DNA of 64,000 nucleotides from Leptodactylus fallax (GCA_947044405.1 CAMRHE010000054.1:6897501-6961500), one strand, 5' to 3'. Numbered from the stretch's first letter, positions 11,223-25,255 are shown. Program-made: numbers and translations. The notes: a model not told the origin generated them from the sequence alone.

Positions 11223-11345
11223 TTGTATGGTAGACAAGTTACATCTCACTGTACCAGGTGGTACAAACAAATGTATCCCAAATCTTGTGCACAGAGATAC
11301 CAAGTCAGACGAGCATCCTGATTCTTCTCAGAGATCACTCCCTAG
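11223..11345 (-). promoter_or_regulatory. presumed 5' leader of the alternative DST first exon with two minimal uORFs
   Basis: On the minus strand, two upstream ATGs precede the MGNV start: ATG CTC GTC TGA at 11316-11305, and a direct start-stop ATG TAA at 11244-11239, ending 16 nt before the main ATG. The main start context is weak at -3 (C) with G at +4. No TATA box or CpG-rich island is evident. Transcription start is unknown, so membership of the leader is inferred. Confidence 0.4.
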
Positions 11346-12120
11346 CTCTGCTGTAAGCAGCCATTTTGGTAGCTGAGAAATGCACACGTAATAAATGTCA
11401 TGGCAATGTGCCCAGTCCAGGCCTGTGTCTGATTAGACGCTGACTTATTTCTGGCCACCAATCCTCTTAGACAAACATATAATTGCCTCTGTGCTAAAGT
11501 ATGAAGTACGACAGATTAGCTTTCCCAGGCAGGGCATATAGCAGCATGTGACTGAGAAGTGCCAGACACACTTGATTTTCCTTCATTCACTTACTGCACC
11601 CTGTCACTAAGCATGATTCACATTAACCTTTGGAACCATTACCTGGAGTTAACGGAGCAAATAAAAAAGAAAATGAGGTAAATAGCTTATGGTCTTTATA
11701 GTTTATGTTGTATGGGGGAGGGGCTAACATCTTCAAGTTACAGAACTGTATTTGTAACATAAATAATATGGCAGCATGGTAGTCCTGCATTTTCTGCATA
11801 TGATAATGATGGAGAAAAGGCCACCCCCTGTTCTTCTGCCCCACCTCAATATGCCTCCCTGCACCTCCTCAGCCTCTCACATAATCTGCTCTCTATAGCA
11901 CCTCCCCCCCCTTACATACTGCCCATAGTTCTTTCCTCTATCCCAGTCAGATCACCAGGCCTACATTTATTTATTTATTATGCTTACTTATATAGCTCCA
12001 TTTACTTTCAAGTGTTACAAGAAGTAGTGGGAACCGCTTTACAAGTATCGGTAGTATTAGCTATGTAGTGTTCTGCAGAAACAGGTAATATACAGTACAT
12101 GGATACAAGTGCCAAACATG
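11346..12120. other. DST intron or upstream region of alternative first exon
   Basis: No coding sequence is seen. A possible diverged copy of the 9.05-kb repeat lies at about 11970-12080. If the alternative promoter exists it must lie at the left of this stretch; no clear core motif is visible. Confidence 0.4.
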
Positions 12121-12362
12121 GTTGTAATGTGATGCATAGGGGGGAGCAAAAACTCCATAAAAGTAGAGAAGGATGTCCGCGCTTTCTAGTGAATATCCTT
12201 TATTATGTACACTTGTCTCATGTACACTTATAAAAGGGGTTGTTTTATCCCCGAAATGCGTTGTGTGTTTTGAGAAACTAATAAAGGATATTCACTAGAA
12301 AGCGCGGATGTCCTTCTCTACTTTTTTGGAGTTTCTGCTCCCCCTGTGCATCACATTGCAAC
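12121..12362. mobile_element. foldback MITE (240 bp)
   Basis: The arms are inverted copies. gttgtaatgtgatgcatagg pairs with its complement at 12343-12362, and the 40-bp stretch gtagagaaggatgtccgcgc...cttta is repeated perfectly in inverse orientation before 12322. The loop contains ccccgaaatgcgttg. The target duplication is unclear. Confidence 0.75.
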
Positions 12363-12689
12363 CTGTCTGGATCCAAGCATCCCGGCGCCCAGAGGTCCTG
12401 CAGTTTCCGGCAACATCATTTGATGCTTCTATAGTGGTTGAGACTTATCACAATCACTTAAGGTGAGAGTACACCCAGACTTTGATGTCTATCTTAATCA
12501 CTAAGTCTTTATGTTTCTTCAGTGGTTGTGACTTTTCACAGCCCCGTGAGGTGAGAGTACATCCAGACCACTGACTATTTCCAAATTGGTGCAAGTGCAC
12601 TCTCTCCTCTTCACATATTCCTCTGAGCGCTAATAATTTTTGCATTGAAACTGTATTATGCTATGTGTCGCATGGCGTTTTTTTTTTTT

Positions 12690-13375
12690 CTTTTCTGAAG
12701 TGCAAAAATGTCTGTAGGTCCTAGAAATGGGTGACAGCATCATCAAGTCCTAGATTTTAGGCATTACAAAAGCACATATTGTGGAATAGGTACTTGGATT
12801 TGTGGCTCTACAGCATGCACATACCATGAAGGATGGGGTATATTTGTGGAAATGGGAGTATATTTTTGATTTGTAACACAGATTTTAGATGATAAAAGTT
12901 TATTTCTGATTTGTGATACTATGGCAAATGCATACTGTGGAGAATAAGATATGATCTCTGATTTAAGACACTGGAAAGTTGCTACATATGGCAGAGGTCA
13001 AAACCTTCTTAAATGAAACTTCACAGCAAGCATGCATTGTGCAGTATAAGAGTTGATTTCTTAGTGGCACTTCAAAGCACAACATATTATGAAGGGTGAA
13101 AGATTATTCAAGATTTGTGGCAATACAGCAACCACCCATAGAGGGGGTTCATTTGGGTTTTGTGACATGTATAGGTAAGTATATTGGAGGATAGAGTTGG
13201 AATCCTGGCTTGTGGCACTACAGACTGAGTATACACTGAGAAAGGTAGAGGATGACTCCTAGTTTGTGCCATTATAGGGCAAATAAACATTATAGAAGGC
13301 TGATTTACAGCATTACAGGGCAAACATACATTGTGGAGAAAAGTGTTTGATTCCTGATTTTAGGCACTTTTAGTA
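12690..13375. repeat. degenerate tandem repeat, unit about 60-75 bp
   Basis: The phrase 'gatttgtggcactacagggcaaacatacattgtggag' recurs in eroded form about ten times (for example near 12800, 12910, 13110, 13205, 13270 and 13310). There is no consistent reading frame. Confidence 0.6.
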
Positions 13376-13699
13376 GATATAAATGTGTAGTTCATCAAAT
13401 GTATGGCTTATTCGTAGGACTTATCATAAATGTGTGATATGTGTAAATCCCACCTTTAGGACTCTCAGTTATTGGGAGAACAAGAGTCATATGACCCCTA
13501 TTCTGCCATTGGCTTCCACACAAATACTATAAAAGAAGTAATATCTGAGAAAAGGCTAAGGTCTTGCCCTATGACAACTCTTCTGATAATTATTTTCATT
13601 TCTCATGATGCCACACGTGATTGGCAGCTCATTTCACTGCACACTGGGTACAAGTATATATTAGCTGAGCAGTGGACACTGTATTACTGACGTGTATGT

Positions 13700-14260
13700 G
13701 CTAATAGGCCATCTCTACAGTACTGTAAAATGCACTGTACTGCTCTCTGTCTGAGCTACCTGTACTGCATGCACTGTACTGTACTGCTACCCTCCTGCAC
13801 CACATTTAGTGTACTGCTCTCTATGCCACATGTACTGTAGTGCTTTCTACCTGTGCTACATGTACCATATTGCAATATACCTGTACTACTTGTACTGTAC
13901 TGTTGTCTACCTGTATTATTTCTACATTATTGCTCTTTGTGTGCTGTTTTGCCCTCTGCTTGTACTGTATACACTGTACTGTTATTCATTGTACTGAATA
14001 TACTATACTAATAGCTATACACCTGTGATACATGATGTACAGTAGTGTACTGCTTTTTAATTGTATTATAAGTTCTACATATACTGTACTATCTACCTGT
14101 GTTACATTTATGTACTGTTCCCTACTTGTGGCTATAAGTGCTGTACTTGCTTCTACTTGTAATATTTGTACTGTACTGATATCTACAGTACCTGCACGCT
14201 GTGTATTGTATGGTTCTTTACATGTAACATATGTTCTGTAGGTTGATACTGTGCTTTTGA
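13700..14260. repeat. degenerate CTGTACTG/CTACCTGT tandem repeat
   Basis: Variants of 'tgtactgctctctacctgtactacatg' with a period near 35-45 bp. The apparent Cys/Tyr-rich reading frames here are by-products of the repeat. Confidence 0.65.
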
Positions 14261-15878
14261 ATCTTCTACTAAGTATACATTGTCCATAGAGCTATAGGCT
14301 TAGGTTAAAAGTGAATTAATACTATTATGCACTTAATTTGAAAATCTGTAACAAAAACCAGAGTCTTAGTAATATTATTCCTGGTAGTTGTAATAGATCT
14401 AGTGTGAAATTCTATATCTAGAATGAATCATTATTTAGCAAAGCATTTAATAAAGACACATGCTGAAGGTGATCTCTAATTTTAGCACCCTCTCTTTACA
14501 TTATACAGAAGAGAGCAGGTGGCTTCTATTTAAGAAAGTCGATCTTATGGCTAGGGCTTTGGTAACTAGTAATTGGATCTCAAGTGGAACATACATTCAG
14601 CTTGTTACTTTTAATAAGCAGAGCAAAAGAAAGTTCTACATGCCATCCACTTATACACTTATATGTTAACTTTAAAAACAAAAAGTATGTTAACTTAAAA
14701 AAAAATGGCACAGAGGCTTAAATGGTTAAGTTTACAATTCAATACAGTCTAACATAACTGATCAGAAACTGAGGAAGGTACTGAATTTCAAGTGACTTGT
14801 ACTGTCACTAGTACTTCATAAACCCAAATGTCTGGCTCAACCGTAAAGCAAGGTCCTGAGTGTAGCAATGTGTGATGCGTACAGTAATACCTGATAACTT
14901 TCCAAATGTGCAAGTATATACTGTATGTCCTAAAGCGTCCATAAGGATGCCAGGTGTACAATAACCTAGCACAAAAATGATATTTTATTACGTTTACATT
15001 ATGGTTATTTCTTTTAGTTAAATAAAACATAAAGGAGATTTCTGAAGCTCTAATGATATCTAAAACTTTTATACTTTCTGAAGCTTTATTGACATCTGAA
15101 GATTTTATACCTTCTGAAGCTCTACTGACATCTGAATTGGAAGATCCACTACAGATTACATCATACATGCTAGAAGAGATGCACAGCGTATTGCAACATT
15201 TTTCAAGAAAAATGAAGGACACCATGACAGACACCCAATGAACCTATTATAAGCCAATGGGGTCCATTCGTGATATGCGGTCATACCATGGATACAGCAA
15301 TATGTCAATTTTGTTGGTCAACTACTATGACAGATCAGAGCAATAGAGATTACCAAAGCTGATGTGAACAGACCCTAAACTGAGATTTACTGGCTTGTGA
15401 GAAGAACATCTAATCCTACCGATATACCTTTTTTTTACCGTTTATTGTCATATAATGCACATTATTTTGAGAAGCTGTCATGTATAGTGAGAATATGCAC
15501 AGACGTCAACTGACAATAAACTCCATTAAACGCAAATTAATTACAAATTGCCTAACCTGCAACTGCATCAGTAGAACAAAGGGGTCACTTTATTTTTCAT
15601 CCAGGCACAGCTCCATACATACAAGTGTGGTTGCGCCTGGTGCTACAGCTAAGTCATTTCGAATAAACAGAGAGGAGCTGCAGTACCAAGCAGGAACAAC
15701 CATTCTGCTGATCAGTGTGGGTCATAGGTGTCAGACCCCTACTGGTTGCACGATGATTCCTGTCCTATGGATAGATCATCAGTTAAATGTGCAAGGGATA
15801 CTATTTAATGCTGATGGAGGTTTAGATCCAGCCAATGTTAAGCCAGTATTACAAGACTGTAGAAATTAAATACTATTA
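14261..15878. other. DST intron, mostly unique
   Basis: It contains a three-copy, 36-bp-scale tandem at about 15035-15135 (ttctgaagctctactgacatctga). Nothing coding is recognised. Confidence 0.5.
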
Positions 15879-16055
15879 CGGTAAAACCTTTTGAGATAAC
15901 CACCAAAAATTGCATTAAAAAAAATGGTCTTTTAGGGTAGTGGTCTTCTCAAAGAAGTTGGTTAATATGGAAAACTGAAAATCCGTCACAGAAAATATGG
16001 TGTGGGTAAGGGGATGGTCTTCTCAAAGTTGTGGTCTTTTGGAGAGGTTTCACTG
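15879..16055. mobile_element. TA-target MITE (177 bp)
   Basis: The ends TA-CGGTAAAACCTTTTGAG and GAGAGGTTTCACTG-TA are imperfect inverted repeats with a TA target site, pointing to a Tc1/mariner or pogo relative. The direct phrase tggtcttctcaaag is repeated inside. Confidence 0.55.
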
Positions 16056-16440
16056 TAATTACCTTTCATGCTGTATTGTTATATCTTAGTAATGTACAGT
16101 ACACGTTCTATTAGTACAACTACACAATTAACAAACCATCAAATAAAAAAACAAACAAAACAAAAACATTTAGGATATGTATATAAAAATGTAAGGTAAA
16201 TGTATGCTAAACCTGCTTCTTGCAAGCTCCTGTGTGAATTCCTTAGCTCCAGGGGAGTAAACTGTAGCACTTAGCTAATGGCTTGAAATATGTAGGTAAC
16301 ACACAGAGTCTGCTGCATGTGTTTGTACATGTTAATGCACTATCTAATCAAAATTCTAAACTCAATATAAACACAATAAAACCAGACATCTAAAGAAGCT
16401 AATCTGGTTGTCCAACCCATAAAATCTATACTAAGATTGA

Positions 16441-16600
16441 CTGTCCAGTTCATTTTTATTGATAAACTATCCTCAGGATAGGCCATCAATAAAAGAACAG
16501 TGGGGGTCTGACAACCAAGATCCCTGCTAATTGGCTGTTTAAGGGGGTAGCAGTGCTCATGAGAGTGCGGTGACCCTTCACTGACATTTCAAGATTGCAT
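16441..16600. repeat. interspersed repeat fragment
   Basis: It contains ttcatttttattgataaactatcctcaggataggccatcaat, shared with the copies at about 4637 and 44484. Confidence 0.55.
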
Positions 16601-16659
16601 GTCAATTATGTAATGCATGATTAGGCTGGGTCCATTTTGGCTCTTGCATCTATACATAC

Positions 16660-18298
16660 AGTCATATGAAAAAGTTTGGGCACCCCTATTAATCTTAATC
16701 ATTTTTAGTTCTAAATATTTGGGTGTTTGCAACAGCCATTTCAATTTGATATATCTAATAACTGATGGACACAGTAATATTTCAGGATTGAAATGAGGTT
16801 TATTGTACTAACAGAAAATGTGCAATATGCATTATACCAAAATTTGACCGATGCAAAAATTTGGGTACCCTTATCATTTTATTGATTTGAATACTCCTAA
16901 CTACTTTTTACTGACTTACTGAAGCACAAAATTGGTTTTGTAACCTCACTGAGCTTTGAACTTCATAGCCAGGTGTATCCAATCATGAGAAAAGGTATGT
17001 AAGGTGGCCAATTGCAAGTTGTTCTCCTATTTGAATCTCCTCTGAAGAGTGGCATCATGGGCTCCTCAAAACAACTCTCAAATGATCTGAAAACAAAGAT
17101 TGTTCAACATAGTTGTTCAGGGGAAGGATACAAAAAGTTGTCTCAGAGATTTAACCTGTCAGTTTCCACTGTGAGGAACATAGTAAGGAAATGGAAGACC
17201 ACAGGGACAGTTCTTGTTAAGCCCAAAAGTGGCAGGCCAAGAAAAATATCAGAAAGGCAGAGAAGAAGAATGGTGAGAACAGTCAAGGACAATCCACAGA
17301 CCACCTCCAAAGAGCTGCAGCATCATCTTGCTGCAGATGGTGTCACTGTGCATCGGTCAACAATACAGCACACTTTGCACAAGGAGAAGCTGTATGGGAG
17401 AGTGATGCGAAAGAAGCCGTTTCTGAAAGTACGCCACAAACAGAGTCGCCTGAGGTATGCAAAAGCACATTTGGACAAGCCAGCTTCATTTTGGAAGAAG
17501 GTCCTTTGGACTGATGAAACAAAGATTGAGTTGTTTGGTCATACAAAAAGGCGTTATGCATGGCGTCACAGCATTCCAAGAAAAACACTTGCTACCCACT
17601 GTAAAATTTGGTGGAGGTTCCATCATGCTTTGGGGCTGTGTGGCCAATGCCGACACCGGGAATCTTGTTAAAGTTGAGGGTCGCATGGATTCAACTCAGT
17701 ATCAGCAGATTCTTGAGAATAATGTACAAGAATCAGTGACGAATTTGAAGTTACGCCGGGGATGGATATTTCAGCAAGACAATGATCCAAAACACAGCTC
17801 CAAATCTACTCAGGCATTCATGCAGAGGAACAATTACAATGTTCTGGAATGGCCATCCCAGTCCCCAGACCTGAATATCATTGAACATCTGTGGGATAAT
17901 TTGAAGCGGGCTGTCCATGCTCGGCGACCATCAAACTTATCTGAACTGGAATTGTTTTGTAAAGAGGAATGGTCAAAAATACCTTCATCCAGGATCCAGA
18001 AACTGATTAAAAGCTACAGGAAGCGACTAGAGGCTGTTATTTTTGCAAAAGGAGGATCTACTAAATATTAATGTCACTTTTCTGTTGAGGTGCCCATACT
18101 TTTGCACCGGTCAAATTTTGGTTTAATGCATATTGCACATTTTCTGTTAGTACAATAAACCTCATTTCAATCCTGAAATATTACTGAGTCCATCAGTTAT
18201 TAGATATATCAAATTGAAATGGCTGTTGCAAACACCCAAATATTTAGAACTAAAAAGATTAAGATTAATAGGGGTGCCCAAACTTTTTCATATGACTG
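16660..18298 (+). mobile_element. full-length Tc1-like transposon with ~210-bp inverted repeats
   Basis: Both ends start CAGTCATATGAAAAAGTTTGG and are flanked by TA (16658-16659, 18299-18300). The inverted repeats extend about 210 bp with few mismatches, longer than in classical Tc1. They enclose a single transposase gene with one frameshift. Confidence 0.93.
17057..18071 (+). pseudogene. Tc1-like transposase with one frameshift
   Basis: The start at 17057 gives MGSSKQLSNDLKTKIVQ, followed by a paired-like helix-turn-helix (LSQRFNLSVSTVRNIVRKW) and a GRPRKIS AT-hook-like linker. Catalytic motifs follow: [13 protein letters not shown], then [10 protein letters not shown] and PDLNIIEHLWD (DD34E), ending KGGSTKY. 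The frame shifts once near 17565-17590 (YAWRHS to AFQEKHLLPTVKFGGGS). The two halves together cover the usual ~340 residues. Apart from the shift it looks little decayed. Confidence 0.92.
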
Positions 18299-21200
18299 TA
18301 TTCCAACAATTGTCTTTGCCTTCAGTAACTTTGTCCTTGTTATGGAGATGCAAGTCTATGAAACATTATCTCTGCTGATGCTGATCTTACAATGTGATTT
18401 TCACAGGTCTCTCAAGTGTCAATTTCCTTTCAATACCATATGCCAAGGTCAAAGCAAGTAAATGACCTGCATTTTAACACTCCTTCCCAGGTAAAGTGTA
18501 ATGTTCAACTTGCTTCAGTTAGAATTTAGGCTGTTGCACTGTACAGTACTTTCCATAGTGAGTCAGTCTATAAAACATTTGAAGCTAGGTTCATACTAGC
18601 GTTACCTCTCTGTTGTTCAACTGAGAAGGGGACTGGTAACACACAGAATCTGACGGACCCCATTGACTATAATGGAGTCAGTTGGGTGTCCGTCATTTAT
18701 TAAAATTGAAACCTGGGAAGGAAAAAGTATTCTGTGCAGAAGTTTTTCCTCTGCGATTTTCAGGTGGACGCAACGAAGGAGTCTCCAACTCCAGCTCAGA
18801 TGTGAACATAGTCTGACCTTCACATTATTATGAATTTCTTACAATCTATGAATTTTAGAATGGTTGTAATGGCAAATTAATTAATTTTCTAACCCATATA
18901 AGGTTTTAACAGTCAGGTTACAATATTCAAGGTTGTAACCACTATGAGGTCCACCACAGGTCATCTTCGGTCTTTAAAAGTTGCTCCCAATACCCTGGTG
19001 TTAGAGGGGTTTATCTCCATGTTACATGTCCATTCAGCCAATCACTGGTCACACCAGTAACCCATCTGCACCAGTGACTGGTTAAGCAGACATTTTCTGT
19101 GTGTTGAGATGGGACCAAGAAGTAGAGACCAGCATGAGAATAGGAGTAGCTGGGATAGGTGAGGTGAGTTTTGCTTCATCTTTTATATTTTAACCCATTC
19201 TGAGGCTGTTTATTTTTATTCCCAGACAACCCCTTTAAGTTACAGAGCTTCAACTGAGTCACAAAAAAATTGATTTTTAGGCTATTTTGGAGATTCGCCA
19301 TACTAATAGGATTTTTGAACCACATAAATTTTACTATCAGTAAACATAACATAGAATACCAATGGCCTTAATGTCAAAGCCCTTATTTATCTCCAGAGGC
19401 ATAACTATAGGAGGTCCCAAAGATCCCTTTGCCTCATAAAATTTAACACTATTCTAAATGGCACAAGATAGGTAGGAGGCCCATTACAGATTTTGCACTG
19501 GAGCCCAGGAGCTAGTTATGCCTCTGCTCATTTTATAACAAGAGTAGGAAATGAGCATTTATTTCTAAGAATGTAAACTTATAATATACAAAACAAATCT
19601 TGATGCTCAGAGTTAATGCATTTATTTTATTGTATGTTTACAACCAAACCAATATTCCCAACTAGCAAACACACATCCAGAGCAAGGCCATGGACTTGTA
19701 CAGTACTGTAAAATCTGCACATAAGGCCTTATATTAAGGTTTGTTTTGTGTGGGTCCCATTGAACTATAGGGGGCTCTACTGTACAATACTTCTATATGC
19801 CACTGAGTTCATATGGAGTCATATGAATTTCTCCTCTGTCATATGAAGGTGACTTGCTTCACTGCAAACTGTATGTAAAAGCTTTTCTCCCCTAGTAGCA
19901 TTGCTTCAGATGGAGAATATCTCTGGGTATCTGGTACCCAAAGTAGTACAGCAGCACACAGAGGCTGTATGGCTCTGTACTAGAAAGGTGTAATGGCTTC
20001 CTGTGTTGCCATGTACATGACACCTAAAGGCAGGTAGAGAGAAGGATCAGATTGAACACAGCCTCAAATTATAATATTCACCACATAAAATGGATTACTA
20101 AAAGCTAAAAGATGTATTTTTCTTTTCTCACGAGACCCACTTTAAAAAAAAAAGTATAACATCCATAATATTCTCAGATATTAGCCAGTTGGCTAATTAT
20201 GTGAGTTTTGTTGTGCTTGGTAAGCAAGAAAAGAAAAAAACCCATACAAAGGAACTCAAACTCCCACAGCCAGGCCATAATTTGCCAAGCACTAGAATAC
20301 TTCATGCACATGAAGCTTCAGTCCGCTTCCTTCTGACTGTCCAGGATTTGGGGCCTTTTATACAGCGTTGCTATTCTTTGTCTCCTGCCTCATTGTGGGT
20401 GGGAACTAGAGGGGACGGCTCCAAATACACAGTATTAATGTGCATATGGTTTACCCAAGGCAATATATCTTTTTTTTTTTTCAAAAATGCTTAAAGCTTA
20501 TAAAAGGTAACTAGAATAGTGACTGTAAAAAATGCAGCTTGCCTTGGAGACAGCACTAAAATTCTTGACGAAGAATCTATTAAATATAGAGTGATTCTCC
20601 TATGTCTAAAATAATTGATCAAGAAGTAACAAGAAAAAGCCTTGGAGCATGCCCGATAGGATCTTCACAAGTAAATGTTTTCTAGGAGACAGGTGCAATG
20701 TTAGAAAATATGTAGGCAAGCTGTCAGTGAATTTTGGCAGACTCAGCACATTAAGACATGTAACACAGTTCCTGAACTTGACCAAGAAATTCAGAGAATT
20801 TTGAACTTGCAACTGGCAATCTGAATAGCTTGAAGTGTAACTTTCTAGCAAGAAAAAAAGGGGTTCTCCAGGTTACTATAAAAAGCTGATTAAAACAAAC
20901 AGTATATGACCTACTTTATAAAATGACAACCAGCATCCCCAAACTCGGTAAGGGAAATAACATTCCAATTTACTACCACCCAATAACTCTGTAGAACCTT
21001 GATTTTAAAATTTTCTGTTTTATATTATATGCTAATATAAAAAATTCCTCCCTTTTCTTGTACATTCCAAGCACATAGGTTTTTTACTAAGCTAGCAACG
21101 TTTGAGATATAATTTTTACCAGTCTATTTACTTTGCAAAAACCTCAAGGACTTACAAATTGATGCAAAATATTGTGGCGCATATTCATATCTCACATAAA

Positions 21201-21835
21201 TGGAAAATGACAACACTATCCTGGAGAGCAATTTTACAAATCATGAATAAAATCATGACAAGATAAATTGTATTATTATTCACTACACATAGTTTTCATA
21301 AGATACGGTCACCGTGGTCATATTCCTAACCTCTGATATTTACAGTATTTAATTATAATGATATGTCTACACAAAACTCTCTCCTACTTCCTTTGACTCT
21401 GAGACTAGATGGTCATTTATTCACAACACCATTTCCTATGGGTATATATCAGGCCTTCAGTACAACTGTCTCTGTATACCCATACTGGACATGTTTGTTA
21501 CTATTTTAGTTAAATGGTCACTAACTTTTCAGACAACTTAGTCTCATTTCATAGAGTATGTGGCTCTGGACCAACATGTAATGCACTTTAGTTAAAAATG
21601 TGGCTGCTTTTTGCCTGATAAACCTCTCTAAAGTTCCTGCCACTAGGCATCTCCCATCTAGCTAATTTACACTTCACTCTTATGTTACCAAAGAAGTTTG
21701 TCTATAGATGCCAGATAAAGGCAAGACTCAAAGACAGTGAGTGTAGAGGGGGGTCCTTTTCTCTCTTCACACAGTGAATGGAGAGGGCAGGCGTTGCAAA
21801 TCTCACATCTTACAATGTAATATAAGTCTTGTATG
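18299..21835. other. DST intron, few repeats
   Basis: About 18580-18815 is a SINE-like copy (gctaggttcatactagcg... with tgacggaccccattgac). A fragment near 19190-19240 ends acaacccctttaa. The rest looks unique, AT-rich and non-coding. Confidence 0.5.
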
Positions 21836-21837
21836 TA

Positions 21838-22765
<928 letters not shown>

Positions 22766-22767
22766 TA

Positions 22768-23962
22768 CTTGTATCTACTTCAGACTGCTTGTGTGATTAT
22801 AGTTGGGATATTATTCACACACAGCAAGCAACTTTCCTGAATGTGCTCATAGATTGTTTTTTTCTGTATGTGTTTTACCTGCTTGGTTGCATCTCATTCG
22901 CCATGTATTTGCCCTTTATTTACAGTACAGGTTTCCTGGATCTCCCATATTATGGTCACTTGGGATTTATTTGCAATTGTAGTTACTAATGGCAGAATGG
23001 CAGAACATTATCAGCAATGGACAGGGGAGGGGGCAGACTGCTCCTTATTGTACACACCTCCTTACTGACAGACAAATGTAAAATGTATTTCATCCATAAT
23101 TTGAGTATTAGCAGTAAAAAAACTGATAGGACATTATTTTTGAATACTTATATAGTCATAGAACAGACTGCCCAGCATGTTGTATGAAAACTCCAGTACC
23201 CTTTGATAGTTTGTACTCAACTAAGAAATTGCAACTGTGTTTGTATTTTATTCAATAAAAACCTTTAAATTGAAAACAAACACTACATGTGCTTATGCTA
23301 TCTAATACACAGTGCATACTCTTAGTACTTGTGCCCAGAATAACCAATCAGGTTACAGCTCTTGTTTTAAAAACAAGCACCTAAAAATGAAAGCTTGAAG
23401 CTAATTAGTTGCCACAGTTCCCCATGTTTTCTTTGCACCAATTTTTTTGTAAATAAATCTCACCCAATGTAATTTTGTCAACTGAATTTATTTTCAGTGA
23501 TTGTTTCTGTGATCTTTATTTACTGTATAATAAACCCTTTATTTGCAAAGATATGATTAATATAAAGGATTCCAATTTCCATTCTTACATTTCCTATAAA
23601 TGTAGGAATGGAATTAACTAAACATTTTTTCATGTTTTTCCCATGACTAAATGGCTGTCTATGTACGTGCTATAATATTTTGTTCCCAAGGCAAAATGGA
23701 AAGGAAGAAAACAATGAAACATGTGGAGCTTTGTATCCCTTAAAAGGAAACACTTGGAAGAAAAGACAATGAAAGAGATATTCATAACACATTTTACTGT
23801 TAAAATATCAGACATCAGTGGTTCCAGTATATTATTGTTCCCTTATGATGAATACCATACCATGAATATATACTGTATATATACTGTATTTGCATTATAA
23901 TATAACCTCATACCATAAACTGTAAAAAAAAAAAAACATCTAGTCTGCTTTTTATATTGTGT
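22768..23962. other. DST intron, unique
   Basis: No gene. A small inverted repeat, ttccatttct/aggaatggaa-like, is at about 23570-23615, and an AT microsatellite (atatactgtatat) at about 23868-23885. Confidence 0.5.
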
Positions 23963-24815
23963 CACAATGCACAACTGTGATGTCACGGAGTTCCACTGTG
24001 ATGTCACAATGACCCATCGTCATGCCACAATTGACACTGAGATGTCACAAAGTTCTATTGATTTCACAATGTCCAATTGTGATATTACAGTGCCCTATTA
24101 TGATGCCATTGAGTTCCATTGTGATGTCACAGAGTTCCATTGTAATGTCTCAATGCCCCATTGTGATGTCAGAGAGTTACATTGTGATGTCACTGTGTCC
24201 AATTGTGAAGTCTCAATGTCCCACTGTGATGTCACTGAGTTCCACTGAGATGACACAATGCCCCATTACAATGTCACTGAGTTCCATTGTGACGTCACAA
24301 TGCCCCATTGTGATGTAACTGAGTTCTACTGTGATGTCACAATGCAACAATGATGTCACCGTGTTCCAATGTCATGTCACAGTGCCCCATTGTGATGTCA
24401 ATGAGTTCCACTGAGATGACACAATGCCCTATTACGATATCACAGAGTTCCATTATGACATCACAATGCCCTATTGTGATTTCACTGAGTTTCATTATGT
24501 CACAGTGCCCCGTTGTGATGTCACTGAGTTCCATTTAGATGAAAGAATGCCCTACTGTGATGTCACTGAGTTCTATTGTGATGTCACTGAGTTCCACTGT
24601 GATGTAACAATGCCCCATTGTAATGTCACAGATTTGTCTTGTGATACCACAATGCCCCACTGTGAAGTCACTGAGTTCCAATGTTATGTCAAATACCCAA
24701 CTGTGAAGTCACAGTGCCCGATTGTGATGTCTCAGAGTTCCACTATTATGTCAGAATGCCCCATTGTGATGTTACTGAGTTTCATTGCGATATCTCAATT
24801 CCCCAGTTGCGTAGT
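23963..24815. repeat. 21-bp minisatellite in a 42-bp alternating order, rich in TGATGTCA
   Basis: About 40 units alternate between a 'gagttcca' type and an 'aatgcccca' type, each followed by ttgtgatgtcac. The array therefore carries about 40 TGATGTCA-like words, including one exact TGACGTCA (CRE palindrome) near 24290. Reading frames through it only reflect the repeat. Confidence 0.93.
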
Positions 24816-25255
24816 AGAAGAGAATCATAGGTAACCCAGTGCCAACTAAAGGTCAATGGCGGGGACATACATTAGCCTAGTCAGTCTTAAAATTCTAATG
24901 GCGACAAATGCTGGATAATAAATCTGGTGCATTTCAGACTGTCTAGTTGACTTTACACCACCCATCTGTTGACTTCATTTACTGCAAAAAATGTGCCAAA
25001 ATATTGGCACACAATGCGGCATCTTATGATACACCCCTGTCCCATTAAGCCATATTCCATTTATGGTAAGCCACACACCCCTTCTTGAACAAGTAATTAA
25101 AAGTACCTAACACATTTGGTGCAAGGCATGCAAGTCAGTTTTTTTTGGCACAAATTGATTCAAAATTGTGACATATCGTCATTAATAAATCTATCACACT
25201 GTTTGGTGTTGATGTTTGGGGTACTGACTGACAAATGTATGTCTATATAGTTGTA
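24816..25255. other. DST intron, nothing recognised
   Basis: AT-rich and apparently unique. Confidence 0.5.

Noticed and set aside
11223..11303. Upstream in-frame extension of the alternative DST exon
   Set aside because: The extension would begin with TTG, not ATG, and would bury the Gly2/Cys acylation motif.
13809..14241. Cys/Tyr-rich small frames as secreted peptides
   Set aside because: They are translations of the CTGTACTG/CTACCTGT tandem repeat in several frames.
23967..24834. Long frames through the 24-kb array as a repetitive protein gene
   Set aside because: Several frames on both strands are open simply because the 21-bp unit lacks stops. There is no splice or start context.
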